From Bacillota bacterium (lineage in GTDB: Bacteria; Bacillota; Bacilli; Alicyclobacillales; SLC66), in NCBI GenBank assembly GCA_021785975.1, contig JAJYOE010000007.1, positions 1 through 47,646 on the forward strand: 47,646 nt of DNA, in the 5' to 3' direction. Positions 17,099 through 25,366 of this stretch are shown here, piece after piece. The first letter of the stretch is position 1; the number at the start of each line of letters is the position of its first letter. The position numbers and the translations under genes were made by a program. The notes under the pieces are model-generated. The model did not search any database. It was given only the letters and a program-made list of their open reading frames with translations, and had not been told where the DNA came from.

Positions 17099-17986
17099 AT
17101 GGATCGGTACGTGGAGGATTTTATACACTTTCTTGCAGTGGAACGAGGTCTGTCTAGAAACACGCTGGCAGCCTATGAAAGGGACCTTGGCGATTGGCTG
17201 GATTACCTGGAAAGTGTCAATATTACTCATGCAAACGAAGCCGATTATCGAGTGTTTGTCAATTATCTGCAATTGGAGAGGGAGAAAGGACATAAAACCG
17301 CCACCGTATCCCGCCATTTATCTAGCATCCGATCATTTTATTCCTATTTGCAGCAAGAAGGCATCATCATTGCTGACCCGTCGCAACTAATTGATTCACC
17401 AAAGCCTGATCGACGCCTTCCTAAAGCACTCACATTACAAGAAGTGGAAATGCTACTTAGCGCGCCAGACATAAGTAAACCCTATGGTCAGAGAGACAAA
17501 GCCATGTTGGAATTGCTATATGCGACAGGTCTTCGCGTGAGTGAACTGGTGGCCCTGAATGTAGCAGACCTTAATGTGCATGCGTCCTTTTTGCGTTGTT
17601 ACGGGAAGGGATCTAAAGAAAGGATTGTTCCAGTCGGACATTATGCGATGAAAGCTATGGAATTATATTTATTGCAGATTAGGCCGATTTTGGTAAATAG
17701 TTCTCTGGAGGAAGCGATTTTTGTCAATCATTCGGGGCTACGGATGACTAGGCAAGGTTTTTGGAAATTGATAAAAAAATATGCGAAAGTCGCTGGCATA
17801 CGTACCCCGCTTTCTCCACATACGCTACGTCATTCTTTTGCCACTCATCTGTTGGAAAATGGCGCGGATCTTCGCTCTGTACAAGAAATGCTTGGGCACG
17901 CCGACATTGGCACTACCCAGATTTATACTCACGTGACGAAAACCCATTTGCAAAGAGCTTATGAAAACAGTCATCCACGTGCTTGA
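17099..17986 (+). CDS. xerD: Tyrosine recombinase XerD
   Basis: 295 residues. An N-terminal SAM-like DNA-clamp domain (about 1-90) is followed by the catalytic domain. All six active-site residues are visible: Arg146 in GLRVSEL, Lys170 in GKGSKER, His241 and Arg244 in HTLRHSFATHLL, His267 in LGHADIGTT, and the nucleophile Tyr276 in IYTHV. With XerC (CodV) it resolves chromosome dimers at dif. AGGAGG precedes the ATG. Length and motifs match chromosomal XerD rather than a phage integrase, and it stands in the conserved xerD-deoB order. Confidence 0.95.
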   Translation: MDRYVEDFIHFLAVERGLSRNTLAAYERDLGDWLDYLESVNITHANEADYRVFVNYLQLEREKGHKTATVSRHLSSIRSFYSYLQQEGIIIADPSQLIDSPKPDRRLPKALTLQEVEMLLSAPDISKPYGQRDKAMLELLYATGLRVSELVALNVADLNVHASFLRCYGKGSKERIVPVGHYAMKAMELYLLQIRPILVNSSLEEAIFVNHSGLRMTRQGFWKLIKKYAKVAGIRTPLSPHTLRHSFATHLLENGADLRSVQEMLGHADIGTTQIYTHVTKTHLQRAYENSHPRA

Positions 17987-18004
17987 ATGAAGGAAGGTGA
18001 AACC

Positions 18005-19180
18005 ATGCATCGTCGAATAGTTTTAGTCGTACTGGATTCAGTGGGCGTTGGACAAGCGCCTGATGCTGAACAATACGGAGACAGTGGAGCCAATACAGTG
18101 GGCAATACCGCAAAAGCGGCTGGCGGCTTGCACATTCCCAATTTGGCTACGCTTGGTCTCGGAAAAGTGACTGAGATCGAAGGCGTTTCTCCCTCCACCA
18201 AGGTAAAGGGTGCCTATGGATATATGATTCCGCAATCTGCTGGAAAAGATACGACCAACGGCCACTTTGAATTTGTTGGAGTAACATTATACGATCCGCT
18301 GCCGACTTATCCTGAAGGCTTTCCTCCTGAAATTATGCATCCATTTGAACAAGCAATCGGAAGAAAGACACTTGGCAACAAGCCTGCCAGCGGAACGGAA
18401 ATCATTGCGGAACTAGGCGATGAACATGTGAGGACAGGGTATCCCATTGTGTACACTTCTGCAGATAGTGTTTTTCAGGTCGCTGCGCACGAAGAGGTCA
18501 TACCTCTTGATGAGTTGTACCATATTTGCGAGGTGGCTCGTGAATTGTTAACTGGGCGACACGGCGTAGGTCGTGTGATCGCCAGACCCTTTGTGGGAAC
18601 GAGTGGTCACTATGCTCGTACGTCTAATCGCAGGGACTACTCGCGGGATTTTGGCCATACACTCTTGACAAAGTTGACAAGTCAGGGAATCCCTGTGGTG
18701 GGCATCGGTAAAATTGAAGACATTTATGGTGGTCATGGCATCACCAAAGGCATTCATACCACTGGCAATGATGACGGCGTCACGAAGACCATTGAAGCCA
18801 TTCAGAGCACAGATGGCCCTGCGCTTATTTTCACCAATCTAGTGGATTTCGATATGTTGTACGGTCATCGCAACGATCCAGAAGGGTTTGCTCGTGCAAT
18901 TGAAGCGTTTGATCAAAGGCTTCCTGAGATCATCTCTGCGATGAACGATGACGATTTACTGATGATCACGGCAGATCATGGATGTGATCCTACTACGCCT
19001 TCGACAGATCATAGTCGTGAGGGGGTACCACTTCTTGTGTACAGCAAAAAAATTCAAGAGGCTGTCGAGCTTGGACGGCGAGATACCTATGCCGATCTTG
19101 GCGCGACTATGGCCGCTTATTTAGGCGTCGATTGGCCGATCGGAAGCAGTTTTTATCATCAGATTGAGGAGTACTTGTGA
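18005..19180 (+). CDS. deoB: Phosphopentomutase
   Basis: 391 residues, normal for DeoB. It interconverts (deoxy)ribose 1-phosphate and 5-phosphate in nucleoside salvage. Metal and phospho-Thr motifs of the alkaline-phosphatase fold are present: [13 protein letters not shown] near the N-terminus, [10 protein letters not shown] (the phosphorylated Thr region), [14 protein letters not shown], and [10 protein letters not shown] with [13 protein letters not shown] at 18005 is chosen over one at 17987 (which directly follows the xerD stop) because AGGAAGGTGA precedes it and the family starts at this point. Its stop overlaps the pdp start as TGATG. Confidence 0.95.
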   Translation: MHRRIVLVVLDSVGVGQAPDAEQYGDSGANTVGNTAKAAGGLHIPNLATLGLGKVTEIEGVSPSTKVKGAYGYMIPQSAGKDTTNGHFEFVGVTLYDPLPTYPEGFPPEIMHPFEQAIGRKTLGNKPASGTEIIAELGDEHVRTGYPIVYTSADSVFQVAAHEEVIPLDELYHICEVARELLTGRHGVGRVIARPFVGTSGHYARTSNRRDYSRDFGHTLLTKLTSQGIPVVGIGKIEDIYGGHGITKGIHTTGNDDGVTKTIEAIQSTDGPALIFTNLVDFDMLYGHRNDPEGFARAIEAFDQRLPEIISAMNDDDLLMITADHGCDPTTPSTDHSREGVPLLVYSKKIQEAVELGRRDTYADLGATMAAYLGVDWPIGSSFYHQIEEYL

Positions 19181-20508
19181 TGAATCCGATTGAATTGATT
19201 CAAACCAAAAGAGATGGTGGAACACATACGCCGGAAGACCTTAAAGAATGGATTCACAGCTATGTCAGAAAAGAAGTGGCAGATTATCAAATGTCAGCTT
19301 GGCTGATGGCTGTTTTTCTGAAAGGGATGACCGCGCAAGAAACCAGCGCATTGACGGATGCAATGGTGACATCCGGAGAGGTGCTGGATTTGGGTGATCA
19401 CTTTGAACAATCTGCTGACAAACACAGTACCGGGGGAGTAGGTGACAAAACTTCGCTTGTCACCATTCCGCTTGCCGCTTCCTGTGGGGTGAAAGTGGCA
19501 AAAATGTCAGGGCGAGGACTGGGGCATACCGGAGGAACTATTGATAAATTGGAATCCATTCCTGGCTTTCGCACGTCCATCTCCAAAGAGGAATTTTTGT
19601 CCCAATTGGAAGTTTTGGGACTGGTGATTGCAGGACAAACAGCTGACCTTGCTCCCGCTGACAAGTTGATGTACGCGCTTCGCGATGTCACGGCCACTGT
19701 GGAAGCTTTACCGCTCATCGCTTCCTCAATCATGAGTAAAAAAATCGCCGCAGGCGCTAAAAATATCGTTCTCGATGTCAAATACGGTCAGGGCGCGTTT
19801 ATGAAAACTGTAGATGATGCAGTGAGACTGGCCCATGCCATGGTGAACATTGGGCAACATTTACAGCGAAATGTTGTGGCTTATGTGACGGACATGAATC
19901 AACCGCTCGGCCATGCCATCGGGAATGCATTAGAAGTTCAGGAAGCGATCGACACCTTGAAAGGGCAGGGACCGAAGGATTTATTGTCCGTCAGTGTGCA
20001 ACTGGCCTCGGAAATGGTCAGCCTGGCTCTATCGATGCCACTCGATCAAGCGACGGAAACCGTGCAAACTTCTCTCAGATCTGGAAAGGCGTTAGAAATG
20101 CTAAAGCAAATGATTGTCCATCAGGGAGGAGAATGGGAGGACACTGTTGATCAACCGAAGTTGCCAATAGCACCTGTTCAGATTCCCGTCATCGCACCGG
20201 TTTCTGGATACATTGCAAAAATGGACGCTCTGGCAATTGGCAGGATTGTCATGGGACTTGGTGCGGGAAGAATTCGAAAGGAAGACGATATCGATCCCCG
20301 ACCAGGAATCATCTTCCATTTGACCGTGGGAGACTTTGTGGAAAAAGGACAAGAGTATGCGACGATTTACGCGCGTACTGATGCGGAAGCGGAGCAAGCT
20401 AAAACAGCACTTGACCCCACTTTGACGTTTGTGCAGGAATCGTTGCCTGCATCACCGCTGATTTACGCCAGAGTGACAACAGACAACACGGAATATTACA
20501 CTGCATAA
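19180..20508 (+). CDS. pdp: Pyrimidine-nucleoside phosphorylase
   Basis: 442 residues. The signature KHSTGGVGDK is at 81-90 and GRGLGHTGGTIDKLESIPG follows. A C-terminal domain around GKALEMLKQMIVHQGG ends in the typical lipoyl-like fold. It phosphorolyses uridine, thymidine and deoxyuridine, feeding pentose 1-phosphate to DeoB, encoded just upstream with a one-base overlap. GAGGAG lies within the end of deoB. The purine nucleoside phosphorylase gene (pupG) that often lies between deoB and dacF or pdp in Bacillus relatives is absent here. Confidence 0.94.
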   Translation: MNPIELIQTKRDGGTHTPEDLKEWIHSYVRKEVADYQMSAWLMAVFLKGMTAQETSALTDAMVTSGEVLDLGDHFEQSADKHSTGGVGDKTSLVTIPLAASCGVKVAKMSGRGLGHTGGTIDKLESIPGFRTSISKEEFLSQLEVLGLVIAGQTADLAPADKLMYALRDVTATVEALPLIASSIMSKKIAAGAKNIVLDVKYGQGAFMKTVDDAVRLAHAMVNIGQHLQRNVVAYVTDMNQPLGHAIGNALEVQEAIDTLKGQGPKDLLSVSVQLASEMVSLALSMPLDQATETVQTSLRSGKALEMLKQMIVHQGGEWEDTVDQPKLPIAPVQIPVIAPVSGYIAKMDALAIGRIVMGLGAGRIRKEDDIDPRPGIIFHLTVGDFVEKGQEYATIYARTDAEAEQAKTALDPTLTFVQESLPASPLIYARVTTDNTEYYTA

Positions 20509-20515
20509 TTTATTG

Positions 20516-20545
20516 GTATATCCTACCGCCCCCCTCGCGCAAACT
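20516..20545 (+). promoter_or_regulatory. Candidate sigma-F promoter of dacF
   Basis: GTATA at 20516-20520, exactly 16 bases, then GCGCAAACT at 20537-20545. The published B. subtilis sigma-F consensus is GywTA, 16 bases, GgnrAnAnT. The -35 is perfect and the -10 differs at two positions. dacF is a known sigma-F gene in B. subtilis. Inference from pattern and gene identity. Confidence 0.45.
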
Positions 20546-20570
20546 ATCCCTGAGAATTAGCATTGGGGGG
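20529..20570 (+). promoter_or_regulatory. Possible Shine-Dalgarno-masking stem before dacF
   Basis: CCCCCC at 20529-20534 can pair with GGGGGG at 20565-20570. The G run is the only ribosome site for the ATG at 20580. Loop of 30 bases. The pairing is short, so it may be incidental. Confidence 0.3.
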
Positions 20571-20579
20571 TAAAACCAA

Positions 20580-21788
20580 ATGAATTCAAAGGCAAAGGTC
20601 CATTTATTAAAGAGTCGCTTACTCGCTGCGGGATTAGCAGGGGGGGCGATTCTTTTCATATTTCAGCCCATCGCATACGGTGCGCAAAGTGAGGAATGGA
20701 AACCAACGCTTGCAGCACACGCCAAAGCGGCCATATTATTGGACGCCGGCACTGGCACTGTATTTTTTGCGAAAAATGAACATGCTCATCTTCCCATAGC
20801 CAGTGTGACAAAAGTCATGACGATGTTGTTGATTTATGAAGCGATGGAAAAAGGGCAAGTGGGGATGCAAGACATGGTTCGCATTTCCGACCATGCGGCA
20901 AGTATGGGAGGATCGCAAATTTACTTAAAGCCTGGCGAAACGATGACGCTTTCTGACTTGATGAAGGGGATAGCCATGGCGTCTGCCAATGATGCCGCTG
21001 TGGCCGCTGCGGAGTATGTAGCGGGTTCAGAATCAAACTTTGTGAGTAAAATGAATGAAAAAGCCCATCAACTGGGGCTCCGCGACACCCACTTTGTCAA
21101 TACGAACGGGTTGCCGGCACCTCAGCATTATTCATCAGCTTATGATGTAGCCATAATCTCCAGGGAATTGATGATGCATGAAGGAGTAACAAAGTACACG
21201 GGGGCTTACAGTGATCATCTTCGGAAAAATACGTCTAACCCGTTCTGGCTAGTCAATACCAACAAACTGGTCCATTTTTATCAGGGGATGGATGGAGTAA
21301 AAACCGGATACACTTCGGAATCAAAATTTTGCCTATCTGCAAGTGCAAAACGCGGCGAATTTCGCCTGATCGCCGTGGCGCTTGGTGAACCGAGTTCTGC
21401 CATCCGCAATGCGGAAGTTGTGGAAATGTTGAACTATGCCTTCAGTGAGTACGGAGCGAAGACCATTTACAAAAAAGGTCAGGTCGTGGTGATGGCACCC
21501 GTTGCAAAAGGTGAATCAGAGGCAGTGGCCGCCATTGCAAAGCGATCGGTGACTCAACTGATTAAAAAAGGAGATCCCCATCCCATGGGGCAGGTGATTA
21601 CAGAGATCTATCCCTTAAAGGCTCCTGTGAAAAAAGGCCAAGTCATCGGTCATATCAGTGTCTTGCAACAAGGTCATACCACCGCCCGAATCCCTCTTTT
21701 GGCTATTGCCGATGTCAAACCTGTCACCTGGTGGGAAATGCTTGGCAGGTCTTTGCATAAGATGTTTTTGTTTGGCGTTAAGGAGTAA
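20580..21788 (+). CDS. dacF: D-alanyl-D-alanine carboxypeptidase DacF (sporulation PBP)
   Basis: 402 residues, S11 peptidase. A signal peptide has a hydrophobic core at about 14-32. The three active-site motifs are SVTK (Ser75, Lys78), SAN (135-137) and KTG (241-243). A C-terminal beta domain and an amphipathic anchor around WWEMLGRSLHKMFLFG follow. DacF trims peptide side chains in the forespore and, with DacB, sets cortex cross-linking. Placed after xerD-deoB-pdp and before spoIIA as in B. subtilis, but a minus-strand regulator is inserted between dacF and spoIIA, so the classic dacF-spoIIA read-through operon is broken. The last 11 bases overlap that gene. Confidence 0.93.
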   Translation: MNSKAKVHLLKSRLLAAGLAGGAILFIFQPIAYGAQSEEWKPTLAAHAKAAILLDAGTGTVFFAKNEHAHLPIASVTKVMTMLLIYEAMEKGQVGMQDMVRISDHAASMGGSQIYLKPGETMTLSDLMKGIAMASANDAAVAAAEYVAGSESNFVSKMNEKAHQLGLRDTHFVNTNGLPAPQHYSSAYDVAIISRELMMHEGVTKYTGAYSDHLRKNTSNPFWLVNTNKLVHFYQGMDGVKTGYTSESKFCLSASAKRGEFRLIAVALGEPSSAIRNAEVVEMLNYAFSEYGAKTIYKKGQVVVMAPVAKGESEAVAAIAKRSVTQLIKKGDPHPMGQVITEIYPLKAPVKKGQVIGHISVLQQGHTTARIPLLAIADVKPVTWWEMLGRSLHKMFLFGVKE

Positions 21789-23091
21789 TGAACGTGGTCA
21801 TCTTTTGATGCCTGATCCGCGCCACCAGCGTGCAGATTCGTTCATGGCTTTCAAAGGAATGGATCTGATCGCCTAGTTTTGTGTAAAGGTTTTTCAGCGT
21901 ACGGAGCACTTGTTCACTCGTCATATATTTTTGGAGTTTCAGTAAAAGCGAAAGAGAGGTTTCTAGGCTTTCTATCGCTTTTTCCGTCTGGTCTCGTTCG
22001 GCCTCAAGCAAACCGCGTATGCGAAGCGCTTCCGCATATTCAAGACTTTCAGGTTCAGAAAGTGTAAAACTCCTTTCCAGGCTGCGTTCCGCATCGTCAT
22101 ATTGTTTTAACGATATTTCGCACGAGGCGCGTTCTGCCCAGGCATTCGCCAACTCAATGTTGCGCCCTTGGTTGTAATACTCGGTAATGACGCTAGGGAG
22201 AACGGATAGCGCGTTAGTCAGGTCTCCAGATTCTTTTAGCACGATAGCATAATTCATTTTGGCGTCTGTCAACTGGGGCTCCATTCCAAGCGAGCGATAG
22301 ATGCTAACCGCATCAAGGGCAAATTGCTGCGCCTTGTCCGAGCCTCCCTGACTGACGTACAAAACGCTCAGAATATGACATAATTCTGCCATTTCACTCA
22401 TAAATGAGGTGCCTTGAAGATCATGATAAGCTAATTCCGCATGCTCAAGTGCCTGTTCTGTATTGCCCAACCGGTAGGAGCATACGCTGATGTTTTTTCG
22501 TGTGTTGCATATGTGCTGAATTGGCGGAGTGGACAATTCGTTCAAAAAGCTGAGTGCCTTTTTAAAACAATGAAGGGCAAGAGATATTCTTTCCATGCGA
22601 AAATACAATTCACCTTGACGGTTCATGCATTGGGAACCGAGCCAATGATCTTCATGGGTAAACGCATATTGCTCAACGTCCGCATAATAATTCATCGCAG
22701 TTTCGACATCTCCGATCAGTTCCTTGGCATAGGCGATGTCGAGTTTGAGTTCGATGGAGGGAATATAGGACACACTGGACTCCTGAAGTTGCAAAAGTAA
22801 CGGAAGTGCACCCTCTCCATTAAATTCCGTTAGCATATCTCTGGCATCTTTTAAGGTTTGCATTTGCAGATTTCTGGTTTCCACTTCATTCATTAGTTCA
22901 TCGGGAGTGACACCTAATTGTTCCGCCAAAAGGGTAATAACGCGAAGCGATGGAGCTACCCGATCTGATTCAATTTGGCTGATCAGCCCAGCGGTAATTT
23001 CACCGCGTGTAAGTTCTCCCTGAGTTAATCCCTTGGATAAACGTAAAGTTTTAATTTTTGCTCCTAATGTTAATGGCTTTTTATCTTTCAT
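21778..23091 (-). CDS. HTH-TPR transcriptional regulator (NprR/RNPP-like architecture)
   Basis: 437 residues. A Cro/C1-type helix-turn-helix occupies about 8-63 (LGAKIKTLRLSKGLTQGEL, then SQIESDRVAPSLRVITLLAEQLGV). About 350 residues of helical tetratricopeptide-like repeats follow, for example AMNYYADVEQYA, ALHCFKKAL, QALEHAELAYHDL, DAERSLERS and AIESLETSLSLL. An N-terminal XRE domain plus a long TPR array is the layout of RNPP regulators such as NprR and PlcR, which bind secreted peptides; peptide binding here is unproven. ATG at 23091 has AAAGGGG upstream; an ATG at 23160 lacks one. It converges on dacF with an 11-base overlap and diverges from spoIIAA. No signal-peptide gene is visible beside it. 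Confidence 0.85.
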   Translation of the reverse strand: MKDKKPLTLGAKIKTLRLSKGLTQGELTRGEITAGLISQIESDRVAPSLRVITLLAEQLGVTPDELMNEVETRNLQMQTLKDARDMLTEFNGEGALPLLLQLQESSVSYIPSIELKLDIAYAKELIGDVETAMNYYADVEQYAFTHEDHWLGSQCMNRQGELYFRMERISLALHCFKKALSFLNELSTPPIQHICNTRKNISVCSYRLGNTEQALEHAELAYHDLQGTSFMSEMAELCHILSVLYVSQGGSDKAQQFALDAVSIYRSLGMEPQLTDAKMNYAIVLKESGDLTNALSVLPSVITEYYNQGRNIELANAWAERASCEISLKQYDDAERSLERSFTLSEPESLEYAEALRIRGLLEAERDQTEKAIESLETSLSLLLKLQKYMTSEQVLRTLKNLYTKLGDQIHSFESHERICTLVARIRHQKMTTFITP

Positions 23092-23113
23092 TTTCAATCC
23101 CCTTTCAATTTCC

Positions 23114-23122
23114 AATATAACA
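23114..23122 (-). promoter_or_regulatory. Candidate extended -10 promoter of the HTH-TPR gene
   Basis: TGT then TATATT on the minus strand, 23 bases before the ATG at 23091. No good -35. Confidence 0.4.
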
Positions 23123-23150
23123 TATTCATTAAAAAAATTTAACAAGGAGT

Positions 23151-23161
23151 TTTGTAACAAA
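23151..23161. promoter_or_regulatory. Palindrome between the HTH-TPR gene and spoIIAA
   Basis: TTTGT-A-ACAAA, a perfect inverted repeat with five-base arms, lies in the 114-base divergent region. It is upstream of the HTH-TPR -10 and about 45 bases before spoIIAA. It could be an operator for the regulator, but short A/T-rich palindromes also arise by chance. Confidence 0.35.
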
Positions 23162-23205
23162 TTTTAGCGAAACATCACTACTTTTGTCGACGGGAAGGAA
23201 AACAA

Positions 23206-23613
23206 ATGGGCACAGCGAAATCAGTCACTAGACGCAATGAATGGCAGGTGATGAGCGTGAATCTCGAACTGACCACGAAACGGGAACATCAGTTTTTGAT
23301 CGCCGCACTGACGGGAGAACTGGATCACCACAGCGCAGAAGCGGTGCGCGGCAAGCTTGATCTGGAGTTGGAAATTCATCCTGGTACCCATCTCATTCTA
23401 GATCTTAGCGGACTGACCTTTATGGACAGTTCTGGTCTGGGAGTGATCCTCGGGAGATATCGCAAAATCAAATCACTCGGCGGGGAGATGGCCATTGTCA
23501 ACATTCCACACGCGATAGAAAAAGTGGTCCAAATTTCCGGCTTGCATAAAATCATGCATTTCTATCGTTCAAAAAGTGAGGCACTGCGGGAAATGAAAGG
23601 TGGTTTACACTGA
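23206..23613 (+). CDS. spoIIAA: Anti-anti-sigma factor SpoIIAA
   Basis: Up to 135 residues, STAS domain. [12 protein letters not shown] and [14 protein letters not shown] (72-85) match B. subtilis SpoIIAA closely. Ser75 corresponds to Ser58, phosphorylated by SpoIIAB and dephosphorylated by SpoIIE. Dephosphorylated SpoIIAA frees sigma-F in the forespore. The start is ambiguous: ATG at 23206 has a good GGGAAGGA site and gives a 17-residue basic extension. GTG at 23257 follows AGGTGA and gives the family's usual length (118 residues). It overlaps spoIIAB by one base (TGATG). Confidence 0.95.
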   Translation: MGTAKSVTRRNEWQVMSVNLELTTKREHQFLIAALTGELDHHSAEAVRGKLDLELEIHPGTHLILDLSGLTFMDSSGLGVILGRYRKIKSLGGEMAIVNIPHAIEKVVQISGLHKIMHFYRSKSEALREMKGGLH

Positions 23614-24062
23614 TGTTTGAAAATGAGATGAATCTAAGTTTTTTGAGTCTTTCTGAAAACGAATCGTTCGCTCGTGTGGCAGTGGCCTCATTTGTAGCTC
23701 AGCTTGACCCCACATTGGAAGAGATTAATGAAGTAAAAACGGTGGTTTCCGAGGCGGTAACCAACTCCATCATTCACGGTTATCCAGAAAAAAATGGATA
23801 TATATACTTGAATTGTAAAATTTCAGGTGATAGAATGGAGCTTATCATTACCGATCACGGCATTGGTATCAAGGATCTTGAGCAAGCCCAACAACCACTT
23901 TATACTAGTCGACCTGATTTAGAGAGATCGGGAATGGGATTTACCATCATGGAAAGTTTTGTGGACCAGTTTCATGTAACGTCTGAAGAAGGGAACGGAA
24001 CGACCATACACATGGTGAAATACTTTAAGACGTCAAAACGCGCAATTTATTCCGAGGTGTAA
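23613..24062 (+). CDS. spoIIAB: Anti-sigma F factor / serine kinase SpoIIAB
   Basis: 149 residues, GHKL ATPase. [26 protein letters not shown] (N-box), [12 protein letters not shown] (G1 box) and [14 protein letters not shown] (G2 box) are nearly identical to B. subtilis SpoIIAB. It binds and blocks sigma-F with ATP, or phosphorylates SpoIIAA. The ATG at 23613 overlaps the spoIIAA stop, and sigF follows after three bases, so stoichiometric translation of all three is expected. Confidence 0.97.
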   Translation: MFENEMNLSFLSLSENESFARVAVASFVAQLDPTLEEINEVKTVVSEAVTNSIIHGYPEKNGYIYLNCKISGDRMELIITDHGIGIKDLEQAQQPLYTSRPDLERSGMGFTIMESFVDQFHVTSEEGNGTTIHMVKYFKTSKRAIYSEV

Positions 24063-24065
24063 TCG

Positions 24066-24815
24066 ATGGAACAAGGCGCACTGCGAGAGGACCTGAAATT
24101 ACCTGACGACAGGATTCGGGAACTGATCCTGATGAGTCAACAGGGCGAAATTATAGCAAGGGACGAATTAGTCGTTCATAACCAACGCCTGGTGTGGGCT
24201 GTTGTTCAGCGTTTTTTGGGTCGCGGATACGATCCGGAAGATTTGTTTCAGATTGGCTGCATCGGATTGATGAAAGCGATTGACAAATTTGATTTAACTT
24301 ACGATGTCAAGTTTTCCACTTATGCAGTTCCCATGATTATTGGGGAAATTCAGCGATTTTTACGGGATGACCACACCTTAAAAGTGAGTAGGTCACTAAA
24401 AGAAACTGCCAGACACATTCGCAGCATTAGAGAAGAATTGGCGAAATCGCTTGGCAGGCAACCACAGTTAAACGAAATTGCAGAAGCGCTCGGAATAGAG
24501 CCGGCAGAAGTCATTTTTGCTCAGGAAGCCATGCGAATGCCTGCGTCGATCCATGAAACAGTTTTTGAAAACGATGGGGATCCGATTTATCTGGTTGATC
24601 AGATTGCGGACGCAGGAGAAGACATGTGGTTTGATCGACTGACGCTTCATGATGCGCTTTCTCATCTCCCTGAACGGGAAAGGCTGATCATTTACATGCG
24701 GTTTTTTAAAGACAAAACTCAATCAGAAGTGGCTGAAATGCTTCATATCTCACAAGTTCAGGTATCTCGACTAGAAAAACGGATTTTACTGAAAATTCGC
24801 GAGTTGATGGAGTGA
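24066..24815 (+). CDS. sigF: RNA polymerase sporulation sigma factor SigF
   Basis: 249 residues. Region 2 contains PEDLFQIGCIGLMKAIDKFD and FSTYAVPMIIGEIQRFLRDD. Region 3 includes LKETARHIRSIREELAKSLGRQP. Region 4 is LPERERLIIYMRFFKDKTQSEVAEMLHISQVQVSRLEKR. The whole pattern is that of the forespore sigma factors F and G; position after spoIIAB identifies F. GAGGTG precedes the ATG. The end of the gene may carry a sigma-G-like promoter for spoVA (CATACT at 24826-24831), with a weak -35. Confidence 0.96.
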   Translation: MEQGALREDLKLPDDRIRELILMSQQGEIIARDELVVHNQRLVWAVVQRFLGRGYDPEDLFQIGCIGLMKAIDKFDLTYDVKFSTYAVPMIIGEIQRFLRDDHTLKVSRSLKETARHIRSIREELAKSLGRQPQLNEIAEALGIEPAEVIFAQEAMRMPASIHETVFENDGDPIYLVDQIADAGEDMWFDRLTLHDALSHLPERERLIIYMRFFKDKTQSEVAEMLHISQVQVSRLEKRILLKIRELME

Positions 24816-24828
24816 CAATTTTCTCTCA

Positions 24829-24875
24829 TACTCCCCAAAATCTTCGGGTAACTTAATCGCAGGAGGTGGGGAGTG
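24829..24875 (+). promoter_or_regulatory. Possible Shine-Dalgarno-masking stem before spoVAC
   Basis: ACTCCCC at 24830-24836 can pair with GGGGAGT at 24868-24874, with a further T-G wobble. The right arm overlaps the ribosome site and touches the start codon of spoVAC. It lies in the 60-base gap after sigF. No T-run follows, so it is not a terminator. Confidence 0.4.
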
Positions 24876-25334
24876 ATGAGCGTTAGAATGGGCGAAGAAC
24901 AAAAACAATATCAGGAGTTCCTCAAATCGCGTCAACCCGCGAAACATTGGTTAAAAAACTCCATTCGCGCCTTTTTTGCCGGTGGAATCATCTGCCTGAT
25001 CGGTCAGGGGATACAAGAGACGTTTGTTCATTTTTATCATATGAGCGAGCAAATGGCGGGAAATCCCACTGTGGCTATCCTCATATTTTTATCTGCGCTA
25101 TTTACGGGCATTGGCGTGTATGACGTATTCGCCAGGTATGCGGGAGCAGGGTCAGCGGTGCCTGTGACCGGATTTGCTAATGCCATCGCTTCTGCCGCAC
25201 TGGAACACAAATCAGAAGGGTACATTACCGGAATTGGAACCAATATGTTCAAGGTGGCCGGGCCCGTCATTGTATACGGTGTGGTGGCGGCCTTTTTTGT
25301 CGGGCTGGTTCGTTATGTGTTTACCAATTTTTAA
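24876..25334 (+). CDS. spoVAC: Stage V sporulation protein AC
   Basis: 152 residues. Several hydrophobic spans are visible: AFFAGGIICLIGQG, PTVAILIFLSALFTGIGVYD, and a last span around GVVAAFFVGLVRYVF. The Gly-rich segment FARYAGAGSAVPVTGFANAI is conserved in the family. SpoVAC forms a mechanosensitive channel in the spore inner membrane for dipicolinic acid (shown in B. subtilis). ATG at 24876 or GTG at 24873, both behind AGGAGG. First gene of a three-gene spoVA set placed directly after sigF; spoVAA, AB, AEa and AF are not present here. Confidence 0.94.
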   Translation: MSVRMGEEQKQYQEFLKSRQPAKHWLKNSIRAFFAGGIICLIGQGIQETFVHFYHMSEQMAGNPTVAILIFLSALFTGIGVYDVFARYAGAGSAVPVTGFANAIASAALEHKSEGYITGIGTNMFKVAGPVIVYGVVAAFFVGLVRYVFTNF

Positions 25335-25366
25335 TCATTTATTTTCACCAAACGAGGAGTGATCTG

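Noticed and set aside
23143-23172. Sigma-H promoter for spoIIA (AGGA motif followed by CGAAA)
   Set aside because: The gap between the two elements is two bases too long and the -10 is imperfect, so I do not annotate it as a feature.
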